From NCBI GenBank assembly GCA_045534095.1, contig JAZSJA010000044.1, positions 1 through 39,786 of the forward strand: DNA of 39,786 bases, read 5' to 3'. Of this stretch, positions 15,227-24,667 are shown piece by piece. Source of the stretch: UMGS1279 sp045534095 (GTDB lineage Bacteria; Bacillota; Clostridia; Oscillospirales; Acutalibacteraceae). The notes beneath the pieces were generated by a model. That model was not told the DNA's origin and made no database searches. It saw only the letters and a program-made list of their open reading frames with translations. Numbering within the stretch: position 1 is the stretch's first letter; each line of letters begins with the position of its first letter. The translations under genes were made by a program, and so were the position numbers.

Positions 15227-16828
15227 ATGATAAAAATACAAAATGTAATGACCCCAATACGCTCCAAAAGTACTGTTTTTGAAATAGTTGGAAACGCTTT
15301 GAAAATAGATTATAATAACATAAAATCTGCAAAACTTATAAAACGTGCTATTGATGCACGCAAAAAACCAGATGTTTATTTTTGCGATGCGTATTTGGTT
15401 GAACTAAGTTCCCCAGCTCTTGAAAAATCCGCAGTAAAAAAGAATAAAAATGTAGATTTCTATGAATCCAAACCATATGTATGGAAAAAAACGCTCAAAT
15501 CCCCCTCCACATCCCCTATTATTATCGGTTCAGGTCCTGCCGGATTATTCGCTGCGTTAACATTAGCCAAAGCGGGTATTCCTCCGATAATTATTGAACA
15601 AGGTGAACCTGTTGATCAGCGCACAAAATCTGTTGAGAAATTTTGGACTATGGGTGTTTTAAATGAAAAATCTAACGTTCAATTTGGCGAAGGCGGAGCA
15701 GGTACTTTTTCTGACGGAAAATTAAATACCGGAATCAAAGATCCGAGATGTCGTACAGTATTAGAAGAGTTTCACCGATTTGGAGCAAACGAAGATATAC
15801 TTATAAATGCGAAACCGCACATCGGAACTGACGTTTTACGAAACGTAGTAAAAAACATCAGAAAAGAAATCGAATCTTTAGGCGGTAAGTATTATTTTAA
15901 CACAAAATTCCTTGAACCTATCGTTAAGAGTGGTGCAATAACTGCTGTTTTGCTACAAAGCGAAGGCGAAACTTTTGAATTACCCTGCAATAACTTGATT
16001 TTAGCCATTGGAAACGCCTCAAGAGAAACCTATCGCACCCTATTTGCAAAAGGTTTAAATATAATTCCCAAGCCTTTCGCAATTGGCGTTAGAATAGAAC
16101 ATTTGCAAAGTGATATCAATTCTTCTCGATATTCCAAGGAAAATGCTGATATATTACCTGCCGCAGATTACAAATTATCTACACATCTTCCAAGTGGGCG
16201 AGGCGTTTATACTTTTTGTATGTGTCCCGGTGGTGTTGTAGTTAACTCAGCAAGTGAAAATAAAACTTATGTAACAAACGGAATGAGTTATCAAAGCCGA
16301 AGTGAACGCAATTCCAACTCAGCACTTCTTGTTGGAATTAATGAAAAAGATTTTGTTCATTTAAGCGAAAATACACCTTTTGGTGGTATTATTCTGCAAG
16401 AGAATATTGAAAAGAAGGCTTTTGAAATAACAAATGGCAATGGAGTGCCTGTTCAATGTGTTGGTAATTTCCTTGATAATTCAAAGGAGAATAAAATCAC
16501 CGATATTCAACCTACCGTAAAGCCTAATTTCTTTTTAACTAATATGGATTTGATTTTTCCCGAGTATATCACAGAATCCTTAAAATTAGCACTACCTATT
16601 TTTGATAAACAAATAAAGGGTTTTTCTAGGGATTCGGCCGTTATCACAGCGCCCGAAACCAGAAGTTCAACACCAATCAGAATATTAAGAAACGAAAAAT
16701 ATATTTCAAATATATTAGGCATTTTTCCTTGTGGTGAAGGTTCCGGTTATGCCGGTGGTATTACTTCTTCAGCGGTTGACGGAATTAAAACGGCCGAAGC
16801 CGTAATTAAGCAAATTAATAGTATATAA
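15227..16828 (+). CDS. NAD(P)/FAD-dependent oxidoreductase (COG2509-like)
   Basis: This 533-residue flavoprotein has a small N-terminal domain (1-90), then the FAD-binding IIIGSGPAGLFAA motif (98-110), a QFGEGGAGTFSDGKLNTG stretch and a C-terminal GEGSGYAGGITSSA FAD-contact motif. The family is widespread in Clostridia with unknown reaction. Last gene of the plus-strand operon. Its stop codon overlaps the terminator shared with the convergent ClpE-like gene. Confidence 0.88.
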   Translation: MIKIQNVMTPIRSKSTVFEIVGNALKIDYNNIKSAKLIKRAIDARKKPDVYFCDAYLVELSSPALEKSAVKKNKNVDFYESKPYVWKKTLKSPSTSPIIIGSGPAGLFAALTLAKAGIPPIIIEQGEPVDQRTKSVEKFWTMGVLNEKSNVQFGEGGAGTFSDGKLNTGIKDPRCRTVLEEFHRFGANEDILINAKPHIGTDVLRNVVKNIRKEIESLGGKYYFNTKFLEPIVKSGAITAVLLQSEGETFELPCNNLILAIGNASRETYRTLFAKGLNIIPKPFAIGVRIEHLQSDINSSRYSKENADILPAADYKLSTHLPSGRGVYTFCMCPGGVVVNSASENKTYVTNGMSYQSRSERNSNSALLVGINEKDFVHLSENTPFGGIILQENIEKKAFEITNGNGVPVQCVGNFLDNSKENKITDIQPTVKPNFFLTNMDLIFPEYITESLKLALPIFDKQIKGFSRDSAVITAPETRSSTPIRILRNEKYISNILGIFPCGEGSGYAGGITSSAVDGIKTAEAVIKQINSI

Positions 16829-16864
16829 AAACAGAAACTATCGTTATTGATAGTTTCTGTTTTT
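16827..16864. terminator. Bidirectional terminator between two long convergent operons
   Basis: A 16-bp perfect stem (16827-16842 with 16849-16864), loop GTTATT, with A5 at one end and T5 at the other. It closes both the plus-strand operon and the 12-gene minus-strand unit. Confidence 0.93.
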
Positions 16865-16866
16865 TG

Positions 16867-19194
16867 TTAAAATTTATATTCAATTTTAAGTTCGCCTTTT
16901 TTCATATATACCGAAACTTCACTTAAATAAGAATCTGCATTTTCAATAATAGTATTAATAACTTTATCTTCAATGCCTTTCCTTATCATATTTCTAAGAT
17001 CTCTTGCACCACGCTTGCTTCCTGTACATTCAGCGGCAAAATGTCTTTGAACATCTTTAGTAAAATTAAAATCAATTGCCTTCTCTTTAAGTGTATCGCC
17101 TAATTCGTTTAAATTAAGCTCGGCTATTTCTTCCAAAGCATTTTCATTTAATTCGTCAAAAACAACAATTTCATCTACACGAGAAATAAATTCAGGTCTT
17201 AGGAATTCTTCAAGTGCTTTAACAGCTTTCTCGCGGGTAGCATCTGATGTAGATTTTCCGAATCCCATCAAATTCTCTCCTCTATCGCTTCCGGCATTAG
17301 ATGTCATAATGATTATTGTATTTTCAAAATTAACTAATCTACCTTGTGCATCGGTGATTCTACCATCATCTAAGATTTGTAGCATAACGTTTAATACGTC
17401 GGGATGAGCTTTTTCAATCTCATCAAAAAGAATAACGCTGTATGGTTTTCTTCTTACCTTTTCAGTGAGTTGGCCTGCCTCGTCGTATCCCACGTAACCC
17501 GGAGGGGCTCCGATTAAACGGGAAACGGAATGCTTTTCCATAAATTCGGACATATCGAATCTAAGGAGAGTATCAGGAGTTTGGAATAATCTATCAGCCA
17601 AAACTTTTGCAAGTTCAGTTTTACCAACACCGGTAGGACCAACAAAAATAAAGGATGCAGGTCTTTTGTTTTTTGATATTTTAATCCTAGAACGCTTAAC
17701 AGCTGCAGAAACTAATTCAACGGCCTCACTTTGCCCTTTAACCTTTGACGCAAGTTCTTCGGTTAAATTGGTTAAACGTTTAAGGTCGCTTTCTTTTACC
17801 TTTGAAGCGGGAATTCCTGTCCAAAGTTCAATAACTCTTGCTAAATCATCATCGGTAACAAGGTTTTGAGATGCAGGAACATAAAGATCATTAGCTTTTG
17901 ATTTGCAAACAGCGAGTTCAGATTTTAACTTTGCTAATTTCTCATAATCAATATCTTCAAGCTTTGCGTTTTCCTCTTCCTCCTGCATGGAGAGTTCCGC
18001 AATGCGTTTATTAACGGCATATAATTCATCAATAGCCTTATTACGAAGTGCAGCACAAGCACAAGCTTCATCCATTAAATCTATTGCTTTATCCGGTAAA
18101 TATCTGTCTGTGATATAACGCTCCGATAACTTTACACATGATTTTAAAATATCATCAGTAATTTTAATATTATGATATCCCTCATAGTAAGGGCGGACAC
18201 AACCTAAAATTTTAAGTGTATTTTCAAAGGATGGCTCTTCAATAATAACAGGCTGAAAACGACGTTCCAAAGCGGCGTCTTTTTCTATATACTGACGATA
18301 TTCTTTTAGAGTAGTTGCGCCGATAACGTGAATTTCACCTCGTGATAATGCGGGTTTTAATATATTGCCGGCGTTCATAGCACCTTCAGAATTACCTGCA
18401 CCTACAATATTATGAACCTCATCAATAAAAAGGATGATATTACCTGCTTCTTTAATTTCGTCAACCAAGCCTTTAACTCTACTCTCAAACTGACCTCTAA
18501 ACTGTGTACCGGCAACAAGTCCGGTTAGATCCAAAAGCCAGATTTCTTGGTCTAAAAGTCTTGCGGGAGCTTCGCCTGATGCAATTTTCATTGCCAGACC
18601 TTCAACAATAGCTGTTTTGCCTACACCGGGCTCACCAATAAGACAAGGATTGTTTTTAGAACGACGAGAAAGAATTTGTATGGTTCGATAAAGTTCTTCA
18701 TCTCTGCCAACAATTGCGTCAATCTTGCCTTCCTTAGCTCTTTGAGTAAGGTTGGTGCAATACATATCCAAATATTTTTTCTTGCCCTTTTTCTTTTTAT
18801 CGGATTTCTTTTTGTTTTTATCCTTATCATCATTTTCGGATTCATCTGAATTTTCACTACTATTATTGCCGCCGAAAATTTGATTTAAAAACGGAAAAAC
18901 AGGTGCACCGCCCGACTCAAAATCATCCATATCTCCCATTTCGGCAAGTTCTTCATTAGCCATAGCCATTAAATCTTGTGGGGACATACCACCCATCATT
19001 TCGTTCATATGCTCAGAGATTTCTTCAATATTTTCATCTGAAATATTCATACTTTTAAGCATATCATCAATGGGTTTTATTCCAGCCTCTTTAGCACATA
19101 ATATACAAAGCCCATTAGGAGGGTTTTTGGGATTGTTAGCATCGGAGATAAAGACAACTGCCGGTCTTTTATTGCATTTAGAACAAAGCTTCAT
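16867..19194 (-). CDS. ClpE-like ATP-dependent unfoldase (Clp protease ATPase subunit)
   Basis: This 775-residue Hsp100 protein has an N-terminal zinc finger (Cys4, Cys7, Cys30, Cys33) as in ClpE, an acidic, Met-rich spacer, a Lys-rich linker (about 126-140) and two AAA+ modules. Module 1 has Walker A GEPGVGKTA near 187 and Walker B ILFIDEVH; module 2 has GPTGVGKTE and VILFDEIEKAH. A NLMGFGKS loop after the second Walker B resembles the IGF/LGF loop that docks ClpP. The ATG at 19194 has AAGGAG; a TTG in frame at 19227 lacks one. Last gene of the ruvC-to-clp unit; no ctsR or mcsAB nearby. Confidence 0.88.
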   Translation of the reverse strand: MKLCSKCNKRPAVVFISDANNPKNPPNGLCILCAKEAGIKPIDDMLKSMNISDENIEEISEHMNEMMGGMSPQDLMAMANEELAEMGDMDDFESGGAPVFPFLNQIFGGNNSSENSDESENDDKDKNKKKSDKKKKGKKKYLDMYCTNLTQRAKEGKIDAIVGRDEELYRTIQILSRRSKNNPCLIGEPGVGKTAIVEGLAMKIASGEAPARLLDQEIWLLDLTGLVAGTQFRGQFESRVKGLVDEIKEAGNIILFIDEVHNIVGAGNSEGAMNAGNILKPALSRGEIHVIGATTLKEYRQYIEKDAALERRFQPVIIEEPSFENTLKILGCVRPYYEGYHNIKITDDILKSCVKLSERYITDRYLPDKAIDLMDEACACAALRNKAIDELYAVNKRIAELSMQEEEENAKLEDIDYEKLAKLKSELAVCKSKANDLYVPASQNLVTDDDLARVIELWTGIPASKVKESDLKRLTNLTEELASKVKGQSEAVELVSAAVKRSRIKISKNKRPASFIFVGPTGVGKTELAKVLADRLFQTPDTLLRFDMSEFMEKHSVSRLIGAPPGYVGYDEAGQLTEKVRRKPYSVILFDEIEKAHPDVLNVMLQILDDGRITDAQGRLVNFENTIIIMTSNAGSDRGENLMGFGKSTSDATREKAVKALEEFLRPEFISRVDEIVVFDELNENALEEIAELNLNELGDTLKEKAIDFNFTKDVQRHFAAECTGSKRGARDLRNMIRKGIEDKVINTIIENADSYLSEVSVYMKKGELKIEYKF

Positions 19195-19233
19195 TTTAAA
19201 AAATAACTCCTTAATTTTGAATAACAAATATAA

Positions 19234-19941
19234 TTATTTAAATGGGGTGAATCCCATTAAAAACTTAAATATAATAGATTCATTGACATTTTCTTGTGTA
19301 AAACACAAAAATCCATTTTCGGTCATGGAAATAACAAACATCATGACCATAACGAAAATCAGGGCAAAAATAGTACCCTTTAAAAATCCAATGATACCGC
19401 CTAAAAATCTATTCAGTTTACCAATTAAAGGTAAATTGAAAATTTTATTGATTATTTTAGCAAGAGTTTTAACAAAAAACATTAAAATAATAAAAAGTAA
19501 AACAGTAACCACCGTTTTAATAATTGGCAGTATTGCAGGTTTTACGGTTGCATCGGTTGCCGCTTTTGCAATAGCGTTTGCCGTAGAATTGCCGGTATCG
19601 CTATTAGAAATAGTATACTTTAAATTATCTTTAGATTCTTGTGCGTTATTTTTGTTGTTGACTACTATATCAGGCAAAGAATTCCAAATTTGATTTACTT
19701 TTTCATCAGCATTATCTTCAGCAGAAAAATTTGTTTCATTTGTAACATCTTCTACTATACTTGGTCCAATAAACGTATCATAAACAATGTTTGAAACAGG
19801 ACCACTTAAAGTAAGTGCCAAGAAAATAGCCAAAAAATATCCAACTAACTCAATAACGGTACGAACAAAACCTCGTTTTGCAGATGAATAGACGTAAAAT
19901 GATATAATTAAAACAATAATCAGATCTAATATCCACCACAT
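19234..19941 (-). CDS. CvpA-family membrane protein
   Basis: This 235-residue protein has about four to five membrane helices and the CvpA opening (LDLIIVLIISFYVYSSAKRGFVRTV). A polar, acidic insert occupies about 60-120, and helices resume at about 130-160 and 175-215. CvpA relatives are linked to colicin V export and envelope homeostasis, but the molecular role is unsettled. GAGGAG precedes the ATG. It is 22 bp after the DUF5711-like gene and 39 bp before the ClpE-like gene. Confidence 0.85.
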   Translation of the reverse strand: MWWILDLIIVLIISFYVYSSAKRGFVRTVIELVGYFLAIFLALTLSGPVSNIVYDTFIGPSIVEDVTNETNFSAEDNADEKVNQIWNSLPDIVVNNKNNAQESKDNLKYTISNSDTGNSTANAIAKAATDATVKPAILPIIKTVVTVLLFIILMFFVKTLAKIINKIFNLPLIGKLNRFLGGIIGFLKGTIFALIFVMVMMFVISMTENGFLCFTQENVNESIIFKFLMGFTPFK

Positions 19942-19963
19942 AACGTTCTCCTCAATATAAAAA

Positions 19964-21358
19964 CTATTTGGCTGAGACTAAACTAATATTGATATTTTTA
20001 AAAGATAAAAATCCGCCTTCCACACCTAAAATATATTCAGGCTTGGAATCTAAGGTTATATTATTTTCTTTTTTACGGGAAAAATTAAAATAAACAACCT
20101 TGTTTCCTGATAAAACATAAACTTTACCGTCTGAAACGGAAATATCATCTATAATACCATTATATTCAAACTCGTGCTTAACCTTGCCTGAAGAATCAAA
20201 CAAAACGATACTTGAGCGACCCGCTTCACCATATAAAGCTAAATGATAACTTGAAGTTTTATTATAATAGCTAGGTGCACCAAAATTATTTTTATTGGTT
20301 ATTTGCCCCGATTCCCACTTTGCAAAAACGAGATTTTTATCAGAAGAATAAATAAAATTAGATGATGAAACAGATTCTAATTTATAAACAGTTTCGTTGG
20401 GAAGTTCTTTAATATAAATAGGTTCTTTCCTTTCGGTATCCAAACAATAAATTTGAGATAAAAAGGCTCCGTTGCTCACCTTCAAAACAGCAAGAGCAAC
20501 GTACTGTCCATCGTCAGAAATAGCAATGTCACTAACCAGTCCATCGGCGAGATACCATGTGTAATACTGTTCCATATTTTTATCAAAAACCTTAATTTCC
20601 GCTGAATAAGAAGCGGAATCACAAACAAAAGCAACGCTTCCGTTATATGAAATATCTGCAGAATAAATAGGTTGTGATAAATTTTCTTCAAATAGTGCCT
20701 CTGAATTATTTGCAATAATGAATTTATTGCTTTCGCGATTATAAATCAGCACACGTTCTTCTGCGATATCTAAAACAGGATTGCTAAAATTATGTTGTAA
20801 CAATAAAAAGTTTTTTCCTGAATAATTATATCCACATAAATGAGTATTGGTAAGAGCAAAGTACTTATCGCTTGCAGATTGCAATGATAAAATCTTTGTG
20901 CCGGATAAAACTGCAGGATACTCGCCGTCGCCCATCAAAGCGAAAGCGTTTGTTATACGCTCGATTGGTCCGGTTGGAGATGTAAAACAAAAAATCAAAA
21001 CTGATACTATTAAAATCAAAGATACGCAATAAGTAACTATGCGTTTCTTTTTTATCTCGCCTTTCTTGCCCCTAATAACAGAGAAAGAAGGTCTCTTTTT
21101 TTGCAAATTATTTCTTTGTCTGTTTTGAATTTGATTGGTAGAGTTAGAAGACTTTCTGCGAAAATCGGAAGTATTATTTTTATTAGGTTGGACATTTCTT
21201 TTGGCAGATGTATTTTTGGCTGTTTTTTCAGAATCCATTTTAATTTCTGAAATTTCTTTTTCGATGTTCTTTGATTTTTTTATATTTACATCACCGGGTT
21301 TTTTGAATTTAACGGTACGTTTAGTACGTATTTTTTGTACTTTTTTTCTATCAGCCAA
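19964..21358 (-). CDS. DUF5711-like membrane protein with extracytoplasmic beta-propeller
   Basis: The 464-residue protein has a very basic Lys/Asn/Ser-rich cytoplasmic tail (1-105), one membrane helix (about 107-126) and a large outer domain. Repeated blade-like segments (for example VLDIAEERVLIYNR, DIAISDDGQYVALAVL, DDISVSDGKVYVLSG) suggest a WD/YncE-type beta-propeller. It resembles the DUF5711 family of Clostridia; function is unknown. The TTG start at 21358 follows GGGGAG inside the 3' end of truA. Confidence 0.75.
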   Translation of the reverse strand: MADRKKVQKIRTKRTVKFKKPGDVNIKKSKNIEKEISEIKMDSEKTAKNTSAKRNVQPNKNNTSDFRRKSSNSTNQIQNRQRNNLQKKRPSFSVIRGKKGEIKKKRIVTYCVSLILIVSVLIFCFTSPTGPIERITNAFALMGDGEYPAVLSGTKILSLQSASDKYFALTNTHLCGYNYSGKNFLLLQHNFSNPVLDIAEERVLIYNRESNKFIIANNSEALFEENLSQPIYSADISYNGSVAFVCDSASYSAEIKVFDKNMEQYYTWYLADGLVSDIAISDDGQYVALAVLKVSNGAFLSQIYCLDTERKEPIYIKELPNETVYKLESVSSSNFIYSSDKNLVFAKWESGQITNKNNFGAPSYYNKTSSYHLALYGEAGRSSIVLFDSSGKVKHEFEYNGIIDDISVSDGKVYVLSGNKVVYFNFSRKKENNITLDSKPEYILGVEGGFLSFKNINISLVSAK

Positions 21359-21364
21359 TTCCTA

Positions 21365-22132
21365 TCACTCTCCCCTTTCAAAAATGGTTAAATCGTTATC
21401 ATAAAAAACTTTTTCAAGATATAATCCGCACGGAGGTACAGTAATGCCCAAAAGATTTCTATTACCTGTTTCAAAGGCGTTTTTAACATCTAATGCTGTG
21501 ATTTTACCGGTAGAGTATCCTAAAAGAGTCCCCGCCATAATACGAACCATATTATATAAAAATCCATCGGCCTTAACAAAAAAATTAATCCGATTTTTTT
21601 GTTGTTCAATATAACATTCGTAAACAGTTCTTACGGTATCAACCACTGTTCTGTTGATAGATGAAAATGCCTCAAAATTATGTTTGCCTTTAAGTAATTC
21701 GCAAAATTCATTAGCTTTTTTTAAATCAATGGTGTTTTTTATTTGTAAGGTTCGACCATCTAAAAAAGGATCTCTAATTTTGCTACACAAAAATGAATAA
21801 CAATAAAGCTTTCCGGTTGAAGAATATCTGGCATGGAATTCATTTGATACATCAAAACAATTTATAGCAGAAATATCATTAGGTAACACAGCGTTAAGCC
21901 CAAAAACAAGTCCGCTGTTAGGGATATCTACATTTGTATCAAAATGGCAAAAAAAGGATTTGGCGTGTACTCCCGAATCGGTTCTGCTACAACCCGTAAC
22001 ATCGGGACGGTGTTTTAAAACCTTTAAAAGAGCATCTTGCAAGACCTCTTGAATGGTGATGCCGTTGGGCTGAACTTGCCAACCGCAATAATTAGAACCT
22101 AAATATGCAATTTCAAGCAATTTTCTGCCCAT
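21365..22132 (-). CDS. truA: tRNA pseudouridine(38-40) synthase TruA
   Basis: TruA isomerises uridines 38-40 in the tRNA anticodon arm. The 255-residue length is standard. Catalytic Asp52 lies in GCSRTDSGVHA (48-57). The VRIMAGTLLGYSTGKI segment sits near residue 200. It follows ecfT by 13 bp, an arrangement conserved in many Firmicutes, where ecfA1-ecfA2-ecfT-truA run together. Confidence 0.97.
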   Translation of the reverse strand: MGRKLLEIAYLGSNYCGWQVQPNGITIQEVLQDALLKVLKHRPDVTGCSRTDSGVHAKSFFCHFDTNVDIPNSGLVFGLNAVLPNDISAINCFDVSNEFHARYSSTGKLYCYSFLCSKIRDPFLDGRTLQIKNTIDLKKANEFCELLKGKHNFEAFSSINRTVVDTVRTVYECYIEQQKNRINFFVKADGFLYNMVRIMAGTLLGYSTGKITALDVKNAFETGNRNLLGITVPPCGLYLEKVFYDNDLTIFERGE

Positions 22133-22145
22133 AAACTCACCAACC

Positions 22146-22952
22146 TTAAAAAATTCTAAGCAAAATTATAGTAGCACAAATACATAAAATAAAAAACAGA
22201 ACAATAAAATCAATAAAAGATGGGGAAAGTTTTTTCATTCGTGTCCTTCCCTTTCCACCTCTATAGCATCTACAGTCCATAGCTTCAGCTAATTCATACG
22301 CACGCCTGACAGCAGAAAAAAGTAGTGGTATCAAAATAGGCATAAGTGCTTTGATTCTTTTAAGAAGTCCACCGCTTTCTATATTGGCACCTCTTGCTTT
22401 TTGGGCTGACATAATTTTATTAGTCTCATCTGTTAGGGTAGGAATGAATCGCAGTGCGATGGTCATCATCATAGCAAGGGTATGAACTGCTTCACCTAAT
22501 CCGATAAATCTCAAGGGTGAAAGTAAACTTTCAATACCGTCAGTAAGCTCGGTGGGAGTTGTTGTGTAGGTTAAAACGGAGCTTACAAGAATCATAATAA
22601 CAATTCTAACAGCCATAAAAACAGCACGGTATACACCACCAGAGGTAACTCTAAATATCCACCAAGAAAAAAGCACGGTACCTTCGCTGATATAAAATAT
22701 ATTCAGCAGCGTAGTTAAAATTATAATAGCAATTATAGGTTTTAAGTTTCGCAAGTACATAGTCAAGGGCACTTTTGTAAGTAACAAAATAGCCAACGTT
22801 GCAATAACCAATAATCCAAGTCCATAAAAATCAGGTGCGAGAAAAACAAAAACAATAAAGGTGATTATTTCCACTATTTTAAATCTTGGATCTAGTTTGT
22901 GAATAAATGATGCCGTATTAAAATATTGTCCCAAAGTAAAATTGTTAATCAT
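22146..22952 (-). CDS. ecfT: ECF transporter transmembrane component EcfT
   Basis: This 268-residue membrane subunit of an energy-coupling factor transporter couples two ATPases to exchangeable vitamin-binding S components. About five to six helices are visible. The two coupling-helix motifs are AQKARG and AMDCRCYRGG; the second is a variant of the usual Ala-Arg-Gly form. The ATG at 22952 follows GAGGTGAT. An in-frame TTG at 22970 overlaps ecfA2 and has no good box. No S component is encoded nearby, as expected for a shared group II ECF module. Confidence 0.93.
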   Translation of the reverse strand: MINNFTLGQYFNTASFIHKLDPRFKIVEIITFIVFVFLAPDFYGLGLLVIATLAILLLTKVPLTMYLRNLKPIIAIIILTTLLNIFYISEGTVLFSWWIFRVTSGGVYRAVFMAVRIVIMILVSSVLTYTTTPTELTDGIESLLSPLRFIGLGEAVHTLAMMMTIALRFIPTLTDETNKIMSAQKARGANIESGGLLKRIKALMPILIPLLFSAVRRAYELAEAMDCRCYRGGKGRTRMKKLSPSFIDFIVLFFILCICATIILLRIF

Positions 22953-22953
22953 T

Positions 22954-23811
22954 CTAATCACCTCGACCAAGCAATTTTAAAATGGCTTTTTTGGCTTCTG
23001 AAACGGTGAAAATATCAGTCGAAACATCAAGACCTTTGCTTTTAAGTTCTAACATTACACGTGTAATCATAGGGACGTCTAAATCCAGTTTGTTCATTTC
23101 TTCAGCATCTTTAAAAACTTGATTTACAGTATCAAACATTTTAACTTCACCATTTTTAAGAACGAGAAGTTTGCTACACATTTTACTTAAATCTTCCATA
23201 CTATGAGAAACAATAATAACACCAGCATCTGTTTTCTCTTGATATTGATTTATAGCCTTAAAAAGCATATCTCTACCTATTGGATCCAATCCCGCAGTCG
23301 GCTCATCCAGGACTAAAACTTCAGGCTCCATTGTTAAAATACCTGCCAAAGCAACTCGACGCTTTTCACCGCCTGACAGTTCAAAAGGAGATTTGTTCAA
23401 ATTCTCCTTACTGATTCCTAAAAGGGACGAATAAAATAGAATTCTGGATTTTATCTCTTCATCAGTAAGCCCCATATTTTTAGGACCGTAAGCTATATCT
23501 TTGTATACAGTTTCTTCAAAAAGCTGATATTCGGGATACTGAAAAACCAAACCAACTTTAAAACGTTTTTGATAAATTTCTTTTGAGTTTTCCCACAAAT
23601 CTTTTTCATCTAAAAAAATAGTACCGCTATCAGGTTTTATTAAACCATTTAATGTTTGTAGAAGAGTGGATTTGCCGGAACCGGTATGCCCAATTATTCC
23701 AATAGTCTCACCCTTTTCAATAGAAAAAGATATATTGTTAATTGCAGCGTTATGCACCGTACCCACTTGTGGATAGGTAAAAGAAATATTTTTCGCTTTT
23801 AATATACTCAA
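22954..23811 (-). CDS. ecfA2: ECF transporter ATPase EcfA2
   Basis: This 285-residue ABC-type ATPase has Walker A GHTGSGKST (41-49), Q-loop VFQYPEYQLF, signature LSGGEKRR and Walker B VLVLDEPTAGLDP. The Q-loop and the C-terminal extension fit ECF ATPases. Start overlaps the ecfA1 stop by 4 bp, and ecfT begins 1 bp after this gene, indicating tight coupling of the module. Confidence 0.95.
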   Translation of the reverse strand: MSILKAKNISFTYPQVGTVHNAAINNISFSIEKGETIGIIGHTGSGKSTLLQTLNGLIKPDSGTIFLDEKDLWENSKEIYQKRFKVGLVFQYPEYQLFEETVYKDIAYGPKNMGLTDEEIKSRILFYSSLLGISKENLNKSPFELSGGEKRRVALAGILTMEPEVLVLDEPTAGLDPIGRDMLFKAINQYQEKTDAGVIIVSHSMEDLSKMCSKLLVLKNGEVKMFDTVNQVFKDAEEMNKLDLDVPMITRVMLELKSKGLDVSTDIFTVSEAKKAILKLLGRGD

Positions 23812-24665
23812 TTCTTTGACCCTCCAAAAACAGAAGAAAATATTTCATCTGCGGCAGCTTGTGGTGAAATAAAACCGGTATTTATATTTAATCCGCATTC
23901 TTTAAGTTCGGTTAATAATTCGGTAGTCTGAGGTAAGGTTAGCCCGGATTTTTTTAAAATATCAGACATTGAAAAAACCTCAGGCGGTGTTCCATCGGCA
24001 ACAATCTCACCTTTGTTCATCACCAGCACTCTATCGGCATTCGCTGCTTCCTCCATAAAATGCGTGATCAAAATTATGGTTATGCCTTTTTCTTTATTAA
24101 GTTTTGTTATAGTGTTTATAACCTCACGACGACCAATAGGGTCAAGCATAGCAGTAGGCTCGTCCAAAACAATACATTCAGGTTCCATAGCGAGAATGCC
24201 CGCCAAAGCAACACGTTGCTTTTGACCACCCGACAACTGATGTGGAGCAGATTTTGCAAATTCGCTCATACCTACATTTTCCAAAGCTAAATCAACTCTG
24301 CGACGAATCTCTTTTGGCTCGATGCCTAAATTTTCCGGACCAAAGGCTACATCCTCTTCAACAATGGTACAAATAATCTGATTGTCCGGATTTTGGAAAA
24401 CCAAGCCCAATCTTCTGCGAATTTCATATTCGTTATTTTCATCACTAGTATCAAGACCATCAATGAGCACTGTCCCGCTACTGGGCTTAATCATACCGTT
24501 AAGCAATTTAGCAAGTGTAGATTTACCAGAACCGTTATGACCTAAAATAACGGTAAAACTGCCTTTATCAATATCGAGATTTAGGTTGGTGACAGCAGAT
24601 TTTTTCAAAAGGTCTTCATCGTATTTAAATGTTGTGTTTATAACTTCAATAAACTTATTTTGCAT
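23808..24665 (-). CDS. ecfA1: ECF transporter ATPase EcfA1
   Basis: This 285-residue ATPase shows Walker A GHNGSGKST (42-50), Q-loop VFQNPDNQI, signature LSGGQKQR, Walker B CIVLDEPTAMLDP and a switch His in ILITHFM. It forms the heterodimeric motor with EcfA2. The ATG at 24665 lies 2 bp after the preceding methyltransferase stop. An in-frame start at 24683 would overlap that gene. Confidence 0.95.
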   Translation of the reverse strand: MQNKFIEVINTTFKYDEDLLKKSAVTNLNLDIDKGSFTVILGHNGSGKSTLAKLLNGMIKPSSGTVLIDGLDTSDENNEYEIRRRLGLVFQNPDNQIICTIVEEDVAFGPENLGIEPKEIRRRVDLALENVGMSEFAKSAPHQLSGGQKQRVALAGILAMEPECIVLDEPTAMLDPIGRREVINTITKLNKEKGITIILITHFMEEAANADRVLVMNKGEIVADGTPPEVFSMSDILKKSGLTLPQTTELLTELKECGLNINTGFISPQAAADEIFSSVFGGSKN

Positions 24666-24667
24666 AA

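Noticed and set aside
18740..18860. Lys/Asp-rich low-complexity stretch in the ClpE-like gene as a possible frameshift or insertion
   Set aside because: The frame is continuous and both AAA+ modules follow normally, so it is a charged linker after the zinc-finger region.
19070..19693. Plus-strand 207-residue reading frame
   Set aside because: Antisense to cvpA and the start of the ClpE-like gene; hydrophobic only because it mirrors the membrane helices.
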